DNA from: an uncultured Chlorobiaceae bacterium
Lineage (GTDB): Bacteria; Bacteroidota; Chlorobiia; Chlorobiales; Chlorobiaceae
Length of the DNA: 43,162 nucleotides
Direction of reading: 5' to 3'
Assembly: GCA_903865705.1 (NCBI GenBank)
Contig: CAIPKT010000042.1
Span: 1 to 43,162, forward strand
Shown here: positions 9,624-20,100 of the stretch, piece by piece
Layout of the letters: each line of letters begins with the position of its first letter
How positions within the stretch are numbered: the stretch's first letter is position 1
Notes under the pieces: model-generated
Databases searched by the model: none
What the model was told of the DNA's origin: nothing
What the model saw: only the letters and a program-made list of their open reading frames with translations
Position numbers and translations under genes: made by a program

Positions 9624-9909
9624 AGCGTGCCTCCCTGTCAATGCGAGCCTTGAGGTAAGGGTTCATTCTTTCCCAATACCTGATCAAGTCAACTTTGCTG
9701 CCCAGCAATTGTTCCAGCTCTTCTTTAAGCTGTACCTTGAGCAGGATATTCGGTTCCATCTCAACAACAATATCAATATCGCTGTCATCCTTGGCAGAAT
9801 TTCTGGCAACAGAGCCGAAAATACCGACTTTTTTCAGGTGATAACGCTGCTCCAGATCTATTTTATGACTGCCCAAGACAGTAAGGACGTGATCTCGCTG
9901 AATGATCAT
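9616..9909 (-). CDS. mntA: MntA-like minimal nucleotidyltransferase antitoxin
   Basis: A 97-residue minimal nucleotidyltransferase (MNT). The catalytic signature is intact: GSVAR (residues 32-36), then Asp44 and Asp46 in DDSDID, the metal-binding pair of the pol-beta superfamily. The C-terminus with KVDLIRYWERM is usual for the MntA partner of HepT. It should transfer AMP to the HepT tyrosine and so neutralise the toxin. It is the promoter-proximal gene of the pair, as is usual for antitoxins. The 8-base overlap with hepT supports one operon read on the minus strand. Confidence 0.87.
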   Translation of the reverse strand: MIIQRDHVLTVLGSHKIDLEQRYHLKKVGIFGSVARNSAKDDSDIDIVVEMEPNILLKVQLKEELEQLLGSKVDLIRYWERMNPYLKARIDREARYV

Positions 9910-10045
9910 GACTATAACTTGTTAAAAAACAAATCGATAAAATTACTTTTTTCTGTACCGCAACAAAGCCGTGTATCCTCTTCATCATGGTGCTGCCAGT
10001 CGTACTTCAGAAATATACTCGTTCCCCTGGTTTTTCATATCAGAA

Positions 10046-10451
<406 letters not shown>

Positions 10452-10503
10452 GATTTCACGATGTGGTTTAAAAATGTTTCAGAGATCAGTCTTTAATGCT
10501 CCG

Positions 10504-10541
10504 AAAAAAAACTCCGCCTCATGCAGAACATCAGGCGGAGT
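10504..10541 (-). terminator. Rho-independent terminator of hemE
   Basis: Read on the minus strand, ACTCCGCCT (from 10541) pairs with AGGCGGAGT (to 10511) around a short loop that itself contains ATG/CAT pairing. It is followed directly by eight T residues (10511-10504). It lies 29 bases after the hemE stop. Confidence 0.85.
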
Positions 10542-10569
10542 CGGAAAGCAGTAAATAAAAAGAGGTCGC

Positions 10570-11625
10570 TTAGTGGTACTGGGCGCTCTCTTCTTTAACA
10601 AATTCAACAAGCAGTTTCAGGTTTTCGGGATTCATATCGGGCAGGATGCCGTGACCGAGGTTGAAAACGTGGCCTGAATGTTCGGTATGCTGGCCGAAAG
10701 AGCGGAGAATCTTGGAGGCTTCAGCCTTGATTCTTTCGGGTGTACCATAAAGCACGGTCGGATCGAGGTTACCCTGCAGGGCAACACGGTCACCGAGTTC
10801 GGCGCGTGCCTTGCCGATGTCGATACCCCAACCGAGACCCATAGCCTCACAGCCGGTATCAGCGATGTCGGAAAGAATGGTGTTGCAATCCTTTGAGAAA
10901 ACGATAACCGGAGTGTCAGGGTATTTTGCCTTGATTGCCTGTACCGTATCCTTGATGTAAGGAAGGGCATACTCGCGGTAGTCATCCTCGGAGAGTGCGC
11001 TTGCCCATGAGTCAAAAATCTGAATGGCATCAGCGCCAGCTTCGATCTGCTTCAACACGTAAGCGGTGATAACGCCGGAGATCTTGCCGAGCAGTTCATG
11101 TGCCATTGCTGGCTCACGGTACATCATCTTTTTGGCGTAGGCATAGTTTTTTGATCCGCCGCCTTCAACCGCGTAGGTAAAGAGGGTCCATGCAGCACCG
11201 GTAAAACCGATAAGGGGGACACGGTTGTTGAGCGCTCTTTTGGTCATTCTGAGCGCATCCATCACGTAGCCGAGTTTTTCATCGATATCAGGTACAATCA
11301 GCTTGTCAATATCTGCCTGGCAGCGGATCGGCGGAGTGAGCTTGATCCCTTTGGATTCGATGATCTCGACATTCATGCCCATGGCTTCATTGACCACAAG
11401 AATATCAGAGAATATAATAGCAGCATCCACACCCATCAGTTCAACAGGCTGAATGGTTACCTCGGTTGCCAGTTCCGGGGTTTTACAGAGGGTTAAAAAA
11501 TCAGTTTTTTCTCTCACAGCACGGTACTCCGGCAAATAACGACCTGCCTGACGCATCACCCAGATTGGGGTTCTGGAACATGGCTGGCGCTTTAATGCCC
11601 GGAGAAAAAGATCATTTTTGAGCAT
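10570..11625 (-). CDS. hemE: Uroporphyrinogen decarboxylase
   Basis: A 351-residue TIM-barrel enzyme that removes four carboxylates from uroporphyrinogen III to give coproporphyrinogen III, feeding both haem and bacteriochlorophyll synthesis. The N-terminal signature PIWVMRQAGRYLPEYR is present with the substrate-binding Arg residues, then IIFSDILV with its Asp, GFTGAAWTLFTYAVEGGG, and the C-terminal FNLGHGILPDMNPEN with the conserved His. ATG 11625 is chosen over an upstream TTG. The gene stands alone, with its own terminator downstream and a 170-base gap upstream. Confidence 0.95.
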   Translation of the reverse strand: MLKNDLFLRALKRQPCSRTPIWVMRQAGRYLPEYRAVREKTDFLTLCKTPELATEVTIQPVELMGVDAAIIFSDILVVNEAMGMNVEIIESKGIKLTPPIRCQADIDKLIVPDIDEKLGYVMDALRMTKRALNNRVPLIGFTGAAWTLFTYAVEGGGSKNYAYAKKMMYREPAMAHELLGKISGVITAYVLKQIEAGADAIQIFDSWASALSEDDYREYALPYIKDTVQAIKAKYPDTPVIVFSKDCNTILSDIADTGCEAMGLGWGIDIGKARAELGDRVALQGNLDPTVLYGTPERIKAEASKILRSFGQHTEHSGHVFNLGHGILPDMNPENLKLLVEFVKEESAQYH

Positions 11626-11797
11626 GCAATGCAATAATTTGATGGGTTAACAAAACAAGAGGCCCGTCAGATCGTCCGGTAAATCCCCGGCTGAGAGCAA
11701 AGTAAAAGTGCAAAGTTACGTTTTTTCAGCCTTTATTTAAAACTTTCCGGAAGATCAGTACCCAATACCTCAGCTTTTTCCAAAACCAAAAGCATCT

Positions 11798-12646
11798 TCA
11801 ACTCACAATGTGGCGTTTGATGCCCAGTTGCTTTGCACTGTATCCGAGCGCAAGACCGATCATTTCGGAAATATGAAAAACAGGAATAGAGCTTTCAACA
11901 CCGGCATGTTTGAGTGCCTTCGACTGATAGCCATCAAGCGAAGTATGGCAGAGCGGGCAAGGCGTAACAATAAAATCGGCTTTTGAATCAATAGCCTCTT
12001 TCAGCGCCTCTGCTGCAACATTGAGTGACTCTTCCTCAGCAACCAGCAGAGTATGAAATCCGCAACAGCGATTTTTATGGTTGTACGGAATAGTTTGTCC
12101 GCCAAGTGCCTCAATCAACTGGTCAAGGGAAGTTGGATCACGAGGATTGTCGTGGCCAAGAACTGTTGACGGGCGAAGTATATGACAGCCATAAAAGGGA
12201 GCAATCCGGTAATTTTTCAGCGGAACCTTAACCTTCGCGCGGATGGTATCGAGTCCGACATCATCGACCAGTACCCAGAGCAGATGCCGGACATCTGAAG
12301 TGCCAAGGTATTCAAGCCCCTCCATTTTCAAGAGGTCATTGATCTCTTTTTTCAGTTCCGGTGATTCATCAAGCTTTTTCTTTGCCGTACGGATCGTCAT
12401 CAGGCAGGTATTGCAAGAGACAATAAGATCCATCCCCATCTTTTCGGCAAGAGCAATATTTCGTCCATTGACCAGTGCAAAATGTTTTGGACTGACATAC
12501 TCAAGATTACTCCCACCGCAACAGGTGCCTTCGTGCAGTTTGACAAGCTCAATTCCAAGATCATTCTGCCAGAGCTCAATTGAACGATCCACCTCTTTGG
12601 TCATGGACTCATTGATGCAGCTCAGATAATATGCGTATCGCTTCAT
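11798..12646 (-). CDS. sdhC: Type-E succinate dehydrogenase/fumarate reductase HdrB-like subunit
   Basis: A 282-residue protein with two CCG domains (CCGGSNLE near the N-terminus with CNTC following; CCGFHTLL with CPLCH near the end), the fold of heterodisulfide reductase subunit HdrB and SdhE. These cysteines bind non-cubane iron-sulfur clusters. In type-E succinate:quinone oxidoreductases this protein replaces the usual membrane anchor with haem b. It is the last gene of sdhA-sdhB-sdhC. GGGGAG lies upstream of ATG 12646, and sdhB ends 17 bases before. In green sulfur bacteria the complex runs as a fumarate reductase in the reductive TCA cycle. The symbol is used differently among authors (sdhC or sdhE). 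Confidence 0.85.
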   Translation of the reverse strand: MKRYAYYLSCINESMTKEVDRSIELWQNDLGIELVKLHEGTCCGGSNLEYVSPKHFALVNGRNIALAEKMGMDLIVSCNTCLMTIRTAKKKLDESPELKKEINDLLKMEGLEYLGTSDVRHLLWVLVDDVGLDTIRAKVKVPLKNYRIAPFYGCHILRPSTVLGHDNPRDPTSLDQLIEALGGQTIPYNHKNRCCGFHTLLVAEEESLNVAAEALKEAIDSKADFIVTPCPLCHTSLDGYQSKALKHAGVESSIPVFHISEMIGLALGYSAKQLGIKRHIVS

Positions 12647-12663
12647 CCAGCAGTTCTCCCCAG

Positions 12664-13697
12664 TTAATTTTTATGAGATTTGTGATCCTGCTTTACATGT
12701 TCTGTCATCTCCCTGAACATCTCCCGAAATATTTTTATCCCTTTAGCCGACTTAACCAGAGGCGGAGGAGGCGGTGTACGGCGTTTCATGATCATTTTTA
12801 CGGCCATCGGCAGGAGGTTCTGCAGTGTCCAGATAACGCCATTGGTACGTATCGGAAGAGTAGCTTCGACAAGCTTGCCTTTCTTTTCAATATCAATCAT
12901 AAAGGCTTCTGCGTGTTTGGAACCACTGGTATCCTTCATTCCTCTGCTCTCGATAGCGTCTTCACGTATTCCATGAATGGCATCCATGATCGGAATGCTT
13001 TTGACGCAGCTTTCCTGACAGCGATAGCAGTGCGTACAGTCCCAGACACCATGATCCTTGACAAGCTCTGCAAGGCGCTGCTCATGAAGAGAGTCGCGAC
13101 TGTCTACACTCATGCGGTATGATTTCAGCAGCACGGCCGGAGAAACATAATCCTTGTTCGCCCGTAAAATGCTGCACTCTGAAACACACGAAGCACAAAG
13201 AATACAGTCCGTCGCCTTATCGTAGCGAAGGAACTCCGCTTCGGAAATCAGGAACTCCTTTTTACCCATCTCGGCCTCAGGCATGGTTGAGTCAACCCAG
13301 TTGGAGTAGTGCTTCATCTTGTCGACAAGGGGATCCATATCAACAATGAGATCCTTGATGAGCGGCAGGTTACGCAATGGCTCAACCTTGATGATGCCGG
13401 GCTCCCTGCTTTTGGCAAGCACATCCCATACCTGGGTTGTGCAGGCAAGCTGGGAGAGGCCGTTCACCCGCATCCCGCAGGAACCGCAAATTCCTGCCTG
13501 ACAGAAGGCCCTGAAACTGACCGATCCGTCAATATGTTCCTTGATATAATTCAACGACCTGAGCACCGTTATACCCTTCTCAACGGGAATGGTATAATCG
13601 TCAAAATAGGGCTTGCTGTCGACCTGCGGATTGAAGCGGAAAACCCGGAAGGTCACATCTTTCTTCCCTTCTGTATGCTGAACTGTTGGCACCGTCA
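12664..13697 (-). CDS. sdhB: Succinate dehydrogenase/fumarate reductase iron-sulfur subunit
   Basis: A 344-residue electron-transfer subunit. The N-terminal plant-type ferredoxin domain has CQAGICGSCGMRVN for the [2Fe-2S] cluster. The C-terminal domain has CILCASCVSEC and CTHCYRCQESC for the [4Fe-4S] and third clusters. It is about 100 residues longer than the classical ~240-residue SdhB, mostly as a C-terminal extension with basic and Pro-rich sequence (KRRTPPPPPL), as in HdrB-linked forms. ATG 13697 starts 12 bases after the sdhA stop; a TTG just upstream is less likely. Confidence 0.92.
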
Positions 13698-13709
13698 TAA
13701 GCAAAATAG

Positions 13710-15413
13710 TTAATATGTTCTTTCCTGGAGTTCATAACGACCCATAGTCACAGGCTTTTCACCAAGAGTGACTTTCCCCTTGACCTGAGTAGCAAGTGTA
13801 TGCTTGTGCCAGTTCGCGTCGTCCCTCACTGGAAAATCGATCCGGGTATGAGAGCCCCTGCTTTCCTGACGGGCGTGTGCGCCGGCGGCGACGGTTTCAG
13901 CCAGATCCAGCATATTTTTCAGTTCAAGCACCTGCATAAGATTGGTGTTGAAAACATCACTCGTATCAAAAATACGGAGTTTTTTGGCACGTTCTTTAAG
14001 CTCAGCAATATCAGCAATCCCTTTCTTCAAAAGTGAGGCTTCCCGGAAAATACCCACGTTGAGTGCAAGCGTCTGACCAAGCTCCTCACGCAACTCGCCA
14101 TACCGTTCATAATGACCGGAAGCATGCATTCCACTCCTGATCTCATCCCACTGCCCGGCAATCTCAGCTTCCGATATTGTTCCAGGTGTAAATTTGCCAG
14201 CCTCCTCAGCCGCCGTACGACCGGCAATGCGGCCAAAAACAAGGATGTCAAGAAGCGAATTTCCTCCGAGGCGATTTGCACCATGAACCGAAACACAACC
14301 GCACTCCCCGGCAGCATAGATACCATCCATGACCGTACGGGTCTGATTATCAGTATCAATTCCACCCATCGAATAATGAGCGGTCGGCCGGACAGGAATA
14401 GGCTCCTCAATGGGGTCAACACCTTCAAAGTTCATCGACATCTCCCGTATCTGCGGAAGACGCGATTTGATGAGATCCGCACCAAGATGGGTCAGATCAA
14501 GATGAAGATATTTGCCGGCCGGACTGTCAAATCCCCTTCCTTCCAGAATTTCTGTTTCAAGCGATCGGGAAACAAGATCGCGCGGGCCAAGCTCCATTTT
14601 TTCGGGCGCATAGCGGGCCATGAAACGCTCGCCATCTTTGTTCAGAAGGTAGCCACCCTCACCTCTTGCCCCTTCAGTAACAAGCAGACCGCTCTTTCTC
14701 AAACCTGTTGGATGAAACTGGACAAACTCCATGTCTTTCATTGGGATGCCTGCCCTATAGGCGATGGCCTGACCGTCACCGGTATTGCCCGCAGCATTGC
14801 TTGAACGATTCCAGTACATCTTGGCATAGCCGCCAGTAGCAAAAATAACCGTTTTAGCAGGGAAGGCTTCGACCTTGCCGCTCTTCATATTCATGGCAAT
14901 AAGCCCGTTCGAACGACTCCCGCTGACCGACAGATTCAGGGCGAAATATTCATTAAAGAACTGTACCCCTTTTTTCAGGCACTGTTCATAGAGTGTCTGC
15001 AGAATGGTATGACCGGTTTTATCAGAGCAGTAACAACAACGTGGCCGACCAGCTCCGCCGAAAGGCCTTTGGGCTATGGTATTGTCTTCCAGCCTTGACC
15101 ACGGTGTGCCGATGTTTTCAAGTTCACGGATAATTTTAGGCGCTTCAGAGCAAAGCACATCAACAGCATCCTGATCAGCAAGGTAATCACTGCCCTTGAT
15201 GGTATCAAAAATATGCATCTCAACCGTATCGTCCTTTGCCTTGTTGGCAAGCGCAGCATTGGCTCCGCCCTGGGCAGCAGAAGTATGTGAACGGTTGGGA
15301 TAGACTTTTGACAGAACGGCGATATTCAGTGCCGGATTAGTCTTCATTGCCTCCATGGCGGCATACAGCCCTGCCCCCCCGCCTCCGACAATAACAATAT
15401 CAAATGGTTTCAT
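13710..15413 (-). CDS. sdhA: Succinate dehydrogenase/fumarate reductase flavoprotein subunit
   Basis: A 567-residue flavoprotein, first gene of the sdh operon. The Rossmann motif GGGGAGLYAA opens the protein. NRSHTSAAQGGANAA carries the His that binds FAD covalently. FHPTGL and GARGEGGYLLN form the dicarboxylate site with the catalytic Arg, and HGANRLGGNSLLD is the FAD-contact motif near the C-terminal half. It interconverts succinate and fumarate; in a green sulfur bacterium the reductive direction serves CO2 fixation. AAGGAG lies 10 bases before ATG 15413. Confidence 0.95.
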   Translation of the reverse strand: MKPFDIVIVGGGGAGLYAAMEAMKTNPALNIAVLSKVYPNRSHTSAAQGGANAALANKAKDDTVEMHIFDTIKGSDYLADQDAVDVLCSEAPKIIRELENIGTPWSRLEDNTIAQRPFGGAGRPRCCYCSDKTGHTILQTLYEQCLKKGVQFFNEYFALNLSVSGSRSNGLIAMNMKSGKVEAFPAKTVIFATGGYAKMYWNRSSNAAGNTGDGQAIAYRAGIPMKDMEFVQFHPTGLRKSGLLVTEGARGEGGYLLNKDGERFMARYAPEKMELGPRDLVSRSLETEILEGRGFDSPAGKYLHLDLTHLGADLIKSRLPQIREMSMNFEGVDPIEEPIPVRPTAHYSMGGIDTDNQTRTVMDGIYAAGECGCVSVHGANRLGGNSLLDILVFGRIAGRTAAEEAGKFTPGTISEAEIAGQWDEIRSGMHASGHYERYGELREELGQTLALNVGIFREASLLKKGIADIAELKERAKKLRIFDTSDVFNTNLMQVLELKNMLDLAETVAAGAHARQESRGSHTRIDFPVRDDANWHKHTLATQVKGKVTLGEKPVTMGRYELQERTY

Positions 15414-15550
15414 ACGCTCAAATCTCCTTATGAAGCTGTAAAGTGAGCCTCACTGATTAAATGGCCGGGCACTGCAAGGGCAAGCGCCAGGCACATTGAA
15501 ATTGGTCTTTCTGGTATTACTGAGGAAAGCTGAACAGGGTACCCTGAATG

Positions 15551-16003
15551 CTACAGCGCGACATGATCGTCATGAACAGGAAGTTCCTCGACAGCATGAA
15601 GCACATCTGTCATATTGAGGAGACCCATGATTTTATTGTTTTCCATAACGGTAAGACGCCTGATATTGCTCCTTTTCATCAGACGAAGGGCATACTTTAT
15701 GCGAAGGCTGGGATTAACACTGATAACAGGCTTGCTCATGATCTGAAAAACAGGAGTATTCCATGGATCACGATGAACATCTTCGCCCGGATCAATCACT
15801 TTTTCAAGAATATCTTTTTCTGTTACAATACCGTAACAGTCGTCCTCGTTACGAGGTTCAACAATGAGACCACTCTCTTTGCTCTTTTTCATAATCTGCA
15901 GAGCTTCGGCAACCGTACAGCTTCCTTTGATTATGTGAAAATCTTTCTGCATAAGAGCAGATACCGGCAGCGTACGTAATGTTATAAGCTGATCCATAAT
16001 CAT
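15551..16003 (-). CDS. Two-CBS-domain protein
   Basis: A 150-residue protein made almost entirely of a CBS pair. The first is about residues 15-75 ([19 protein letters not shown], then GIVTEKDIL) and the second about 88-145 ([17 protein letters not shown], then GLLNMTDVL). CBS pairs bind adenosine ligands such as AMP or ATP and act as regulators. No enzymatic domain is attached, so its partner is unknown. It lies 137 bases upstream of sdhA on the same strand and may be in the same transcript. Two starts (16003 and 15997) differ by two residues. Confidence 0.85.
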   Translation of the reverse strand: MIMDQLITLRTLPVSALMQKDFHIIKGSCTVAEALQIMKKSKESGLIVEPRNEDDCYGIVTEKDILEKVIDPGEDVHRDPWNTPVFQIMSKPVISVNPSLRIKYALRLMKRSNIRRLTVMENNKIMGLLNMTDVLHAVEELPVHDDHVAL

Positions 16004-16107
16004 CAGGTTACTTAAAATTAAAAAAAACAGATATTGCCTATTTTTTACTGTTCAGCGCCAAGAAAACAACTGGCCACCGATTTTATGTAAGAAAGTAGAA
16101 AAAGAAG

Positions 16108-16127
16108 GAAGGCGATTTTTTGCCTTC
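16108..16127 (-). terminator. Possible terminator after the efflux operon
   Basis: On the minus strand, GAAGGC (from 16127) pairs with GCCTTC (to 16108) and is followed by CTTCTTTTTC. The stem is short and the T-run is interrupted. It lies ~75 bases after the last gene of the operon. Confidence 0.4.
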
Positions 16128-16200
16128 AGAATTGACGTAAGATTTTAATTTATAAAAAAAAACGACATAATTGCAAAAGCTGACCTCTCAAAAAGAGAAA

Positions 16201-16839
16201 TCATGCAATTCCGTGTATTTTTTTATAGGCTGCCCAGTTCTCTTTCAAGGCAAGAAAAGCTTTGAAATCACACTGAAGCAGAAAGGGATTGGAAGCACGT
16301 TCTGTGCTGATGGATGAGCGGGGCGACAACCCGTAGTCATGACCCGGATAGACCGTTGTGTCACCGGGCAACCGCATAATTTTTTGCAGCGAATGGTATT
16401 CATCTAATGCCTGCTCTTCAGTTCTGGTGCCGCCCACCTTACCCGTAAAGAGGGTATCACCGGTAAAAAGAGCATCGCCAATATGCAGGCAGATGGAATC
16501 CTTAGTATGCCCTGGAGTGTGCAGAATACGCGCCTCAAGAGAGCCAAGAGAAAAATGAGCTCCATCTTCTACCTTAATACCTGTCAGGGAACAGGTATCT
16601 CCGTAAAGCAATGGAATAATCCCTGTCAGACGCCTGAAGGCATCATTGCCATTGGTATGATCGTCATGACCGTGGGTTGAAAAAACAAATCTGATCACAA
16701 AACCCCGCTCAGCAGCATACCGGACAATCATACCGGGATTGTAAGAGGCATCTATGACCATGGCATCTTTCGAAACCTCATCGGCGACAAGGTAACCGAA
16801 ATTCCTGTCGCCGCCGGTACGGAACTGTTCTACAATCAT
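16201..16839 (-). CDS. Metallo-beta-lactamase-fold hydrolase (glyoxalase II-like)
   Basis: A 212-residue MBL-fold protein. The metal ligands are present: [27 protein letters not shown] and YPGHDYG. The layout resembles glyoxalase II-type thioesterases; the GRTDFQ motif of ETHE1 persulfide dioxygenases is absent, and GGTRTEEQA stands in its place. It is the last gene of the operon that begins with a CsoR/CstR-family repressor. Because cst operons in other bacteria carry MBL-fold persulfide dioxygenases, a role with thiol or persulfide substrates is possible but not shown. ATG 16839 has GAAGG upstream and avoids overlapping the preceding gene. Confidence 0.75.
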   Translation of the reverse strand: MIVEQFRTGGDRNFGYLVADEVSKDAMVIDASYNPGMIVRYAAERGFVIRFVFSTHGHDDHTNGNDAFRRLTGIIPLLYGDTCSLTGIKVEDGAHFSLGSLEARILHTPGHTKDSICLHIGDALFTGDTLFTGKVGGTRTEEQALDEYHSLQKIMRLPGDTTVYPGHDYGLSPRSSISTERASNPFLLQCDFKAFLALKENWAAYKKIHGIA

Positions 16840-16852
16840 GGAAGAACCTTCA

Positions 16853-17161
16853 TCAGGCTGTTTTTTCAACATTCATGAGAAATGCCCTTGCCGGGAAATC
16901 CTTATCCACAGCAATAGGGGTTTTTTCAAGTTCACGCATGATGGCTTCGGCCTTGTCATCATCAAGAATGGCAAAACAAAGCGATGAATAGGCTCCGGGC
17001 GTTGCATCGGTCGGCCACCATGATTGCGCTACTGTTCCCTGGCCTTCGCAGTTGCACCCCATGATATCAAAACTGCTGAACATCTTCACCTGATGTTCCT
17101 TGAAGAGAGCCCGCACTTTCGGGCGGGTCTCTTCGTGTCCCATAATGGCAAGAAACTTCAT
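16853..17161 (-). CDS. P-II-like small protein linked to RND efflux
   Basis: A 102-residue protein starting [16 protein letters not shown]. The predicted ferredoxin-like alternation of strands and helices, and its place directly after an RND pump gene, fit the P-II/DUF3240-like proteins found with efflux operons. An unusual GCNCEG segment gives a CxC pair that could bind a metal or react with thiols. AGAGGAGG stands 7 bases before ATG 17161, the strongest ribosome-binding site of the operon. It begins 13 bases after the RND stop. It might sense a ligand and act on the pump; that is inference. Confidence 0.65.
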   Translation of the reverse strand: MKFLAIMGHEETRPKVRALFKEHQVKMFSSFDIMGCNCEGQGTVAQSWWPTDATPGAYSSLCFAILDDDKAEAIMRELEKTPIAVDKDFPARAFLMNVEKTA

Positions 17162-17174
17162 GATATTGCCTCCT

Positions 17175-20100
17175 CTAAGGTTTTGCTGATTTCTTTTCCA
17201 CCATATAATAGACAATCGGCACAACAACGAGGGTCAGAATGGTTGAAAGAACACCACCCCAGATCAGCGATATGGCAAGTCCCTGAAAAATCGGATCAAA
17301 CAGCATGACAATAGAGCCGATAACAACCGCACCTGAGGTAAGAATGATCGGCCGTGTACGAACAGCTGCTGACTCAATGACCGCCTGCTTGAGACCGGCA
17401 CCTTCCGCCCTGCGAATCTGGATAAAATCAATGAGCAGCACCGAGTTGCGCACCATGATGCCAGCCAGGGCAATCATACCGATCATGCTGGTTGCCGTAA
17501 AGAACGCACCATGCAACATATGACCGGGAATAATACCCACAAGACTGAGCGGAATGGCGATCATCATGATCAGAGGAGTCTTAAAAGACTGGAACCAGCC
17601 AATAATCAAAAGGTAAATAATTACCAGAACAACGGCAAAGGCGGTACCAAGATCCCTGAAAACTTCAAAGGTAATCTGCCACTCCCCATCCCATTTCATC
17701 GACAACTTATCCTCCGATGTCGGGTTAGCAGTGTAAAGCGGGCTGACACTGTATCCTCCCGGAACCTTGAGCTTTTCGATTTTCTTATCCATATCGAGCA
17801 TAGCATAGACAGGACTCTCCGTCGCACCGGCAACATCAGCCGTCACATAGACCACACGGCGGAGATCCTTGCGATAAATACTCTTGTCCTGAATTTTTTC
17901 TTCAACCTTCACAAGCTCTGAAAGCGGAATCATCTCACCGGCACGCAAACGGGTTGTCAAGGTACCCATACCCTGCGACTGCACAAAAATACCTGAAAGA
18001 TCCTGCAGTGAGGTTCTGTCGGACTGTGGAAGCCGCACCTGAATGGTTACCGGTTCAAGCTCCTTGTCCGTATGCAGTACCCCGACATCCATGCCCGCAA
18101 GCGACATGCGCAGCGTCTGGGCTATCTGTTCGGCTGTAACACCACGGAAGGCCGCACGCTCTTTGTTGACAACCAGATTGAAGACCTTCTGGTCAGATTC
18201 AACCATCCAGTCAACATCGACCACCCCGGGGGTCTCTTCAAAGACCTTTTTGACCTGTTTGGCCAATGCAATCTGTTGCTCCTGCGAAGGACCGTAAATT
18301 TCAGCAACAAGCGTTGACATAACAGGAGGGCCAGGAGGAATTTCAACAATCTTGGCGTTTGCGTTATACCGCATGGCAATCTGCTGTACCCCTGCCCTCA
18401 CCTTTTTGGCAATATCGTGGCTCTGCGCCTTGCGCTCATCTTTAGGAACAAGGTTAACCTGGATATCACCCATATTCTTTGCCTGACGCAGGTAGTAGTG
18501 CCGCACCAGACCGTTGAAATTGATAGGCGCATTGGTTCCCACATAGTACTGATAGCTGCGAACTTCAGGAACGGTTTTCAGATAGGCTGAAATTTCCTTG
18601 GTCACCCTTGCCGTCTGCTCAAGTGCGGTGCCTTCAGGCATATCAACAATCACCTGAAACTCATTCTTGTTGTCAAACGGAAGCATCTTCATTTGTACGG
18701 CCTTCAACGGCACCAGCGCAATTGCTCCAACAAGCATCAGCCCTACAACTCCAAAAGCGAGCCATCGCTTGAAACTGCTCTCTATAAAAGGAGTGAGAAT
18801 CGTGTTGAAAAGCTTGTAATAGCCCGTCTTGGTAATATCATACTCTTCATGATGACCTTCTTCGGTTTTGAGAAGACGGAAAGAGAGCCACGGTGTTGCA
18901 ATCAGTGCAACAAGCAACGAAAAAATCATGGCCAGCGAAGCGCCGATCGGCATAGGACTCATGTAGGGGCCCATCAGACCAGAAACAAAGACCATCGGCA
19001 ATACGGCGGCAATAACCGTGAAGGTTGCAAGAATAGTCGGGTTACCCACCTCATTGATGGCCGTGATAGCCGCCTGTAACTTGGGCTGCCGTTTCATGGC
19101 GAAGTGACGATGAATGTTCTCGGCAATAATGATTGAGTCATCAACAACAATACCGGTAACAAAGATCAGTGCAAACAGGGTCACCCTGTTAAGCGAATAG
19201 TCGAGCAGGTAGTAGATCAGCAGGGTAAGTGCGAAGGTGATCGGTACCGAGGCCAGAACCACAAGAGCTCCGCGCCAGCCAAGAAAGAAACCAACCACAA
19301 TCGTTACCGCGACTACGGCCATAAGCAGATGCTCCAGAAGGGTCGTCACCTTGTCGGTTGCCGTTGCGCCGTAGTTCCTTGTTTCGGACACCGTCACACC
19401 TGCGGGAATTGAACTCTTCTTAAGGCCATCAACTCTTGCAAGCACTTTGTCAGCAAGCTTGGAAGCATCACTCCCCTGCCGCTTGGCCACCGTCAGCGTC
19501 ACCGCAGGATACTCTCCTGTAGCAGAGCCATTCGGGGCTGCCGCTGCCCAGCCAAAAAAGTTGTAATTGTTGACCTCTTCAGGCCCGTCAACGACACTGG
19601 CAACATCCCGGAGGTAAACCGGCGATGCTCCATAGATACCGACAACAATATTGCCGACATCGCTGGCGTTTTCAAGAAACCTTCCCGAGCGGACAATGAT
19701 TTCCTGATTTGTCTGCTTGAAATCACCTGCCGTCATCTGACTGTTGGCTACCTGAACCTGACGGGCAATCTGCAGCGGGCTCACATTGTACTGCTGGAGT
19801 TTTTCTTTGTTGAGCACAATCTTTACCTGGCGTTTCAATCCTCCCTTTATTTCAACATCACCGATATTCTTGATTTTTTTCAACTCATCGGCGACCTCAA
19901 CAGCGGTTTTCCGGAGCTCGAACGGATCTTTTGTCTTGCTCCAGAAGGTGAGATTAAGCACCGGAACATCGTCAATCGAGACCTTTTTCATCAAAGGGAA
20001 CTGGACGCCAGAGGGCATCTTGTCCATGTTTTTCATCAGGGTAGACCACAACTTGACCATGCTTTTCTCAGCATCCTCACCAACCTTATAGCGAACAGTC

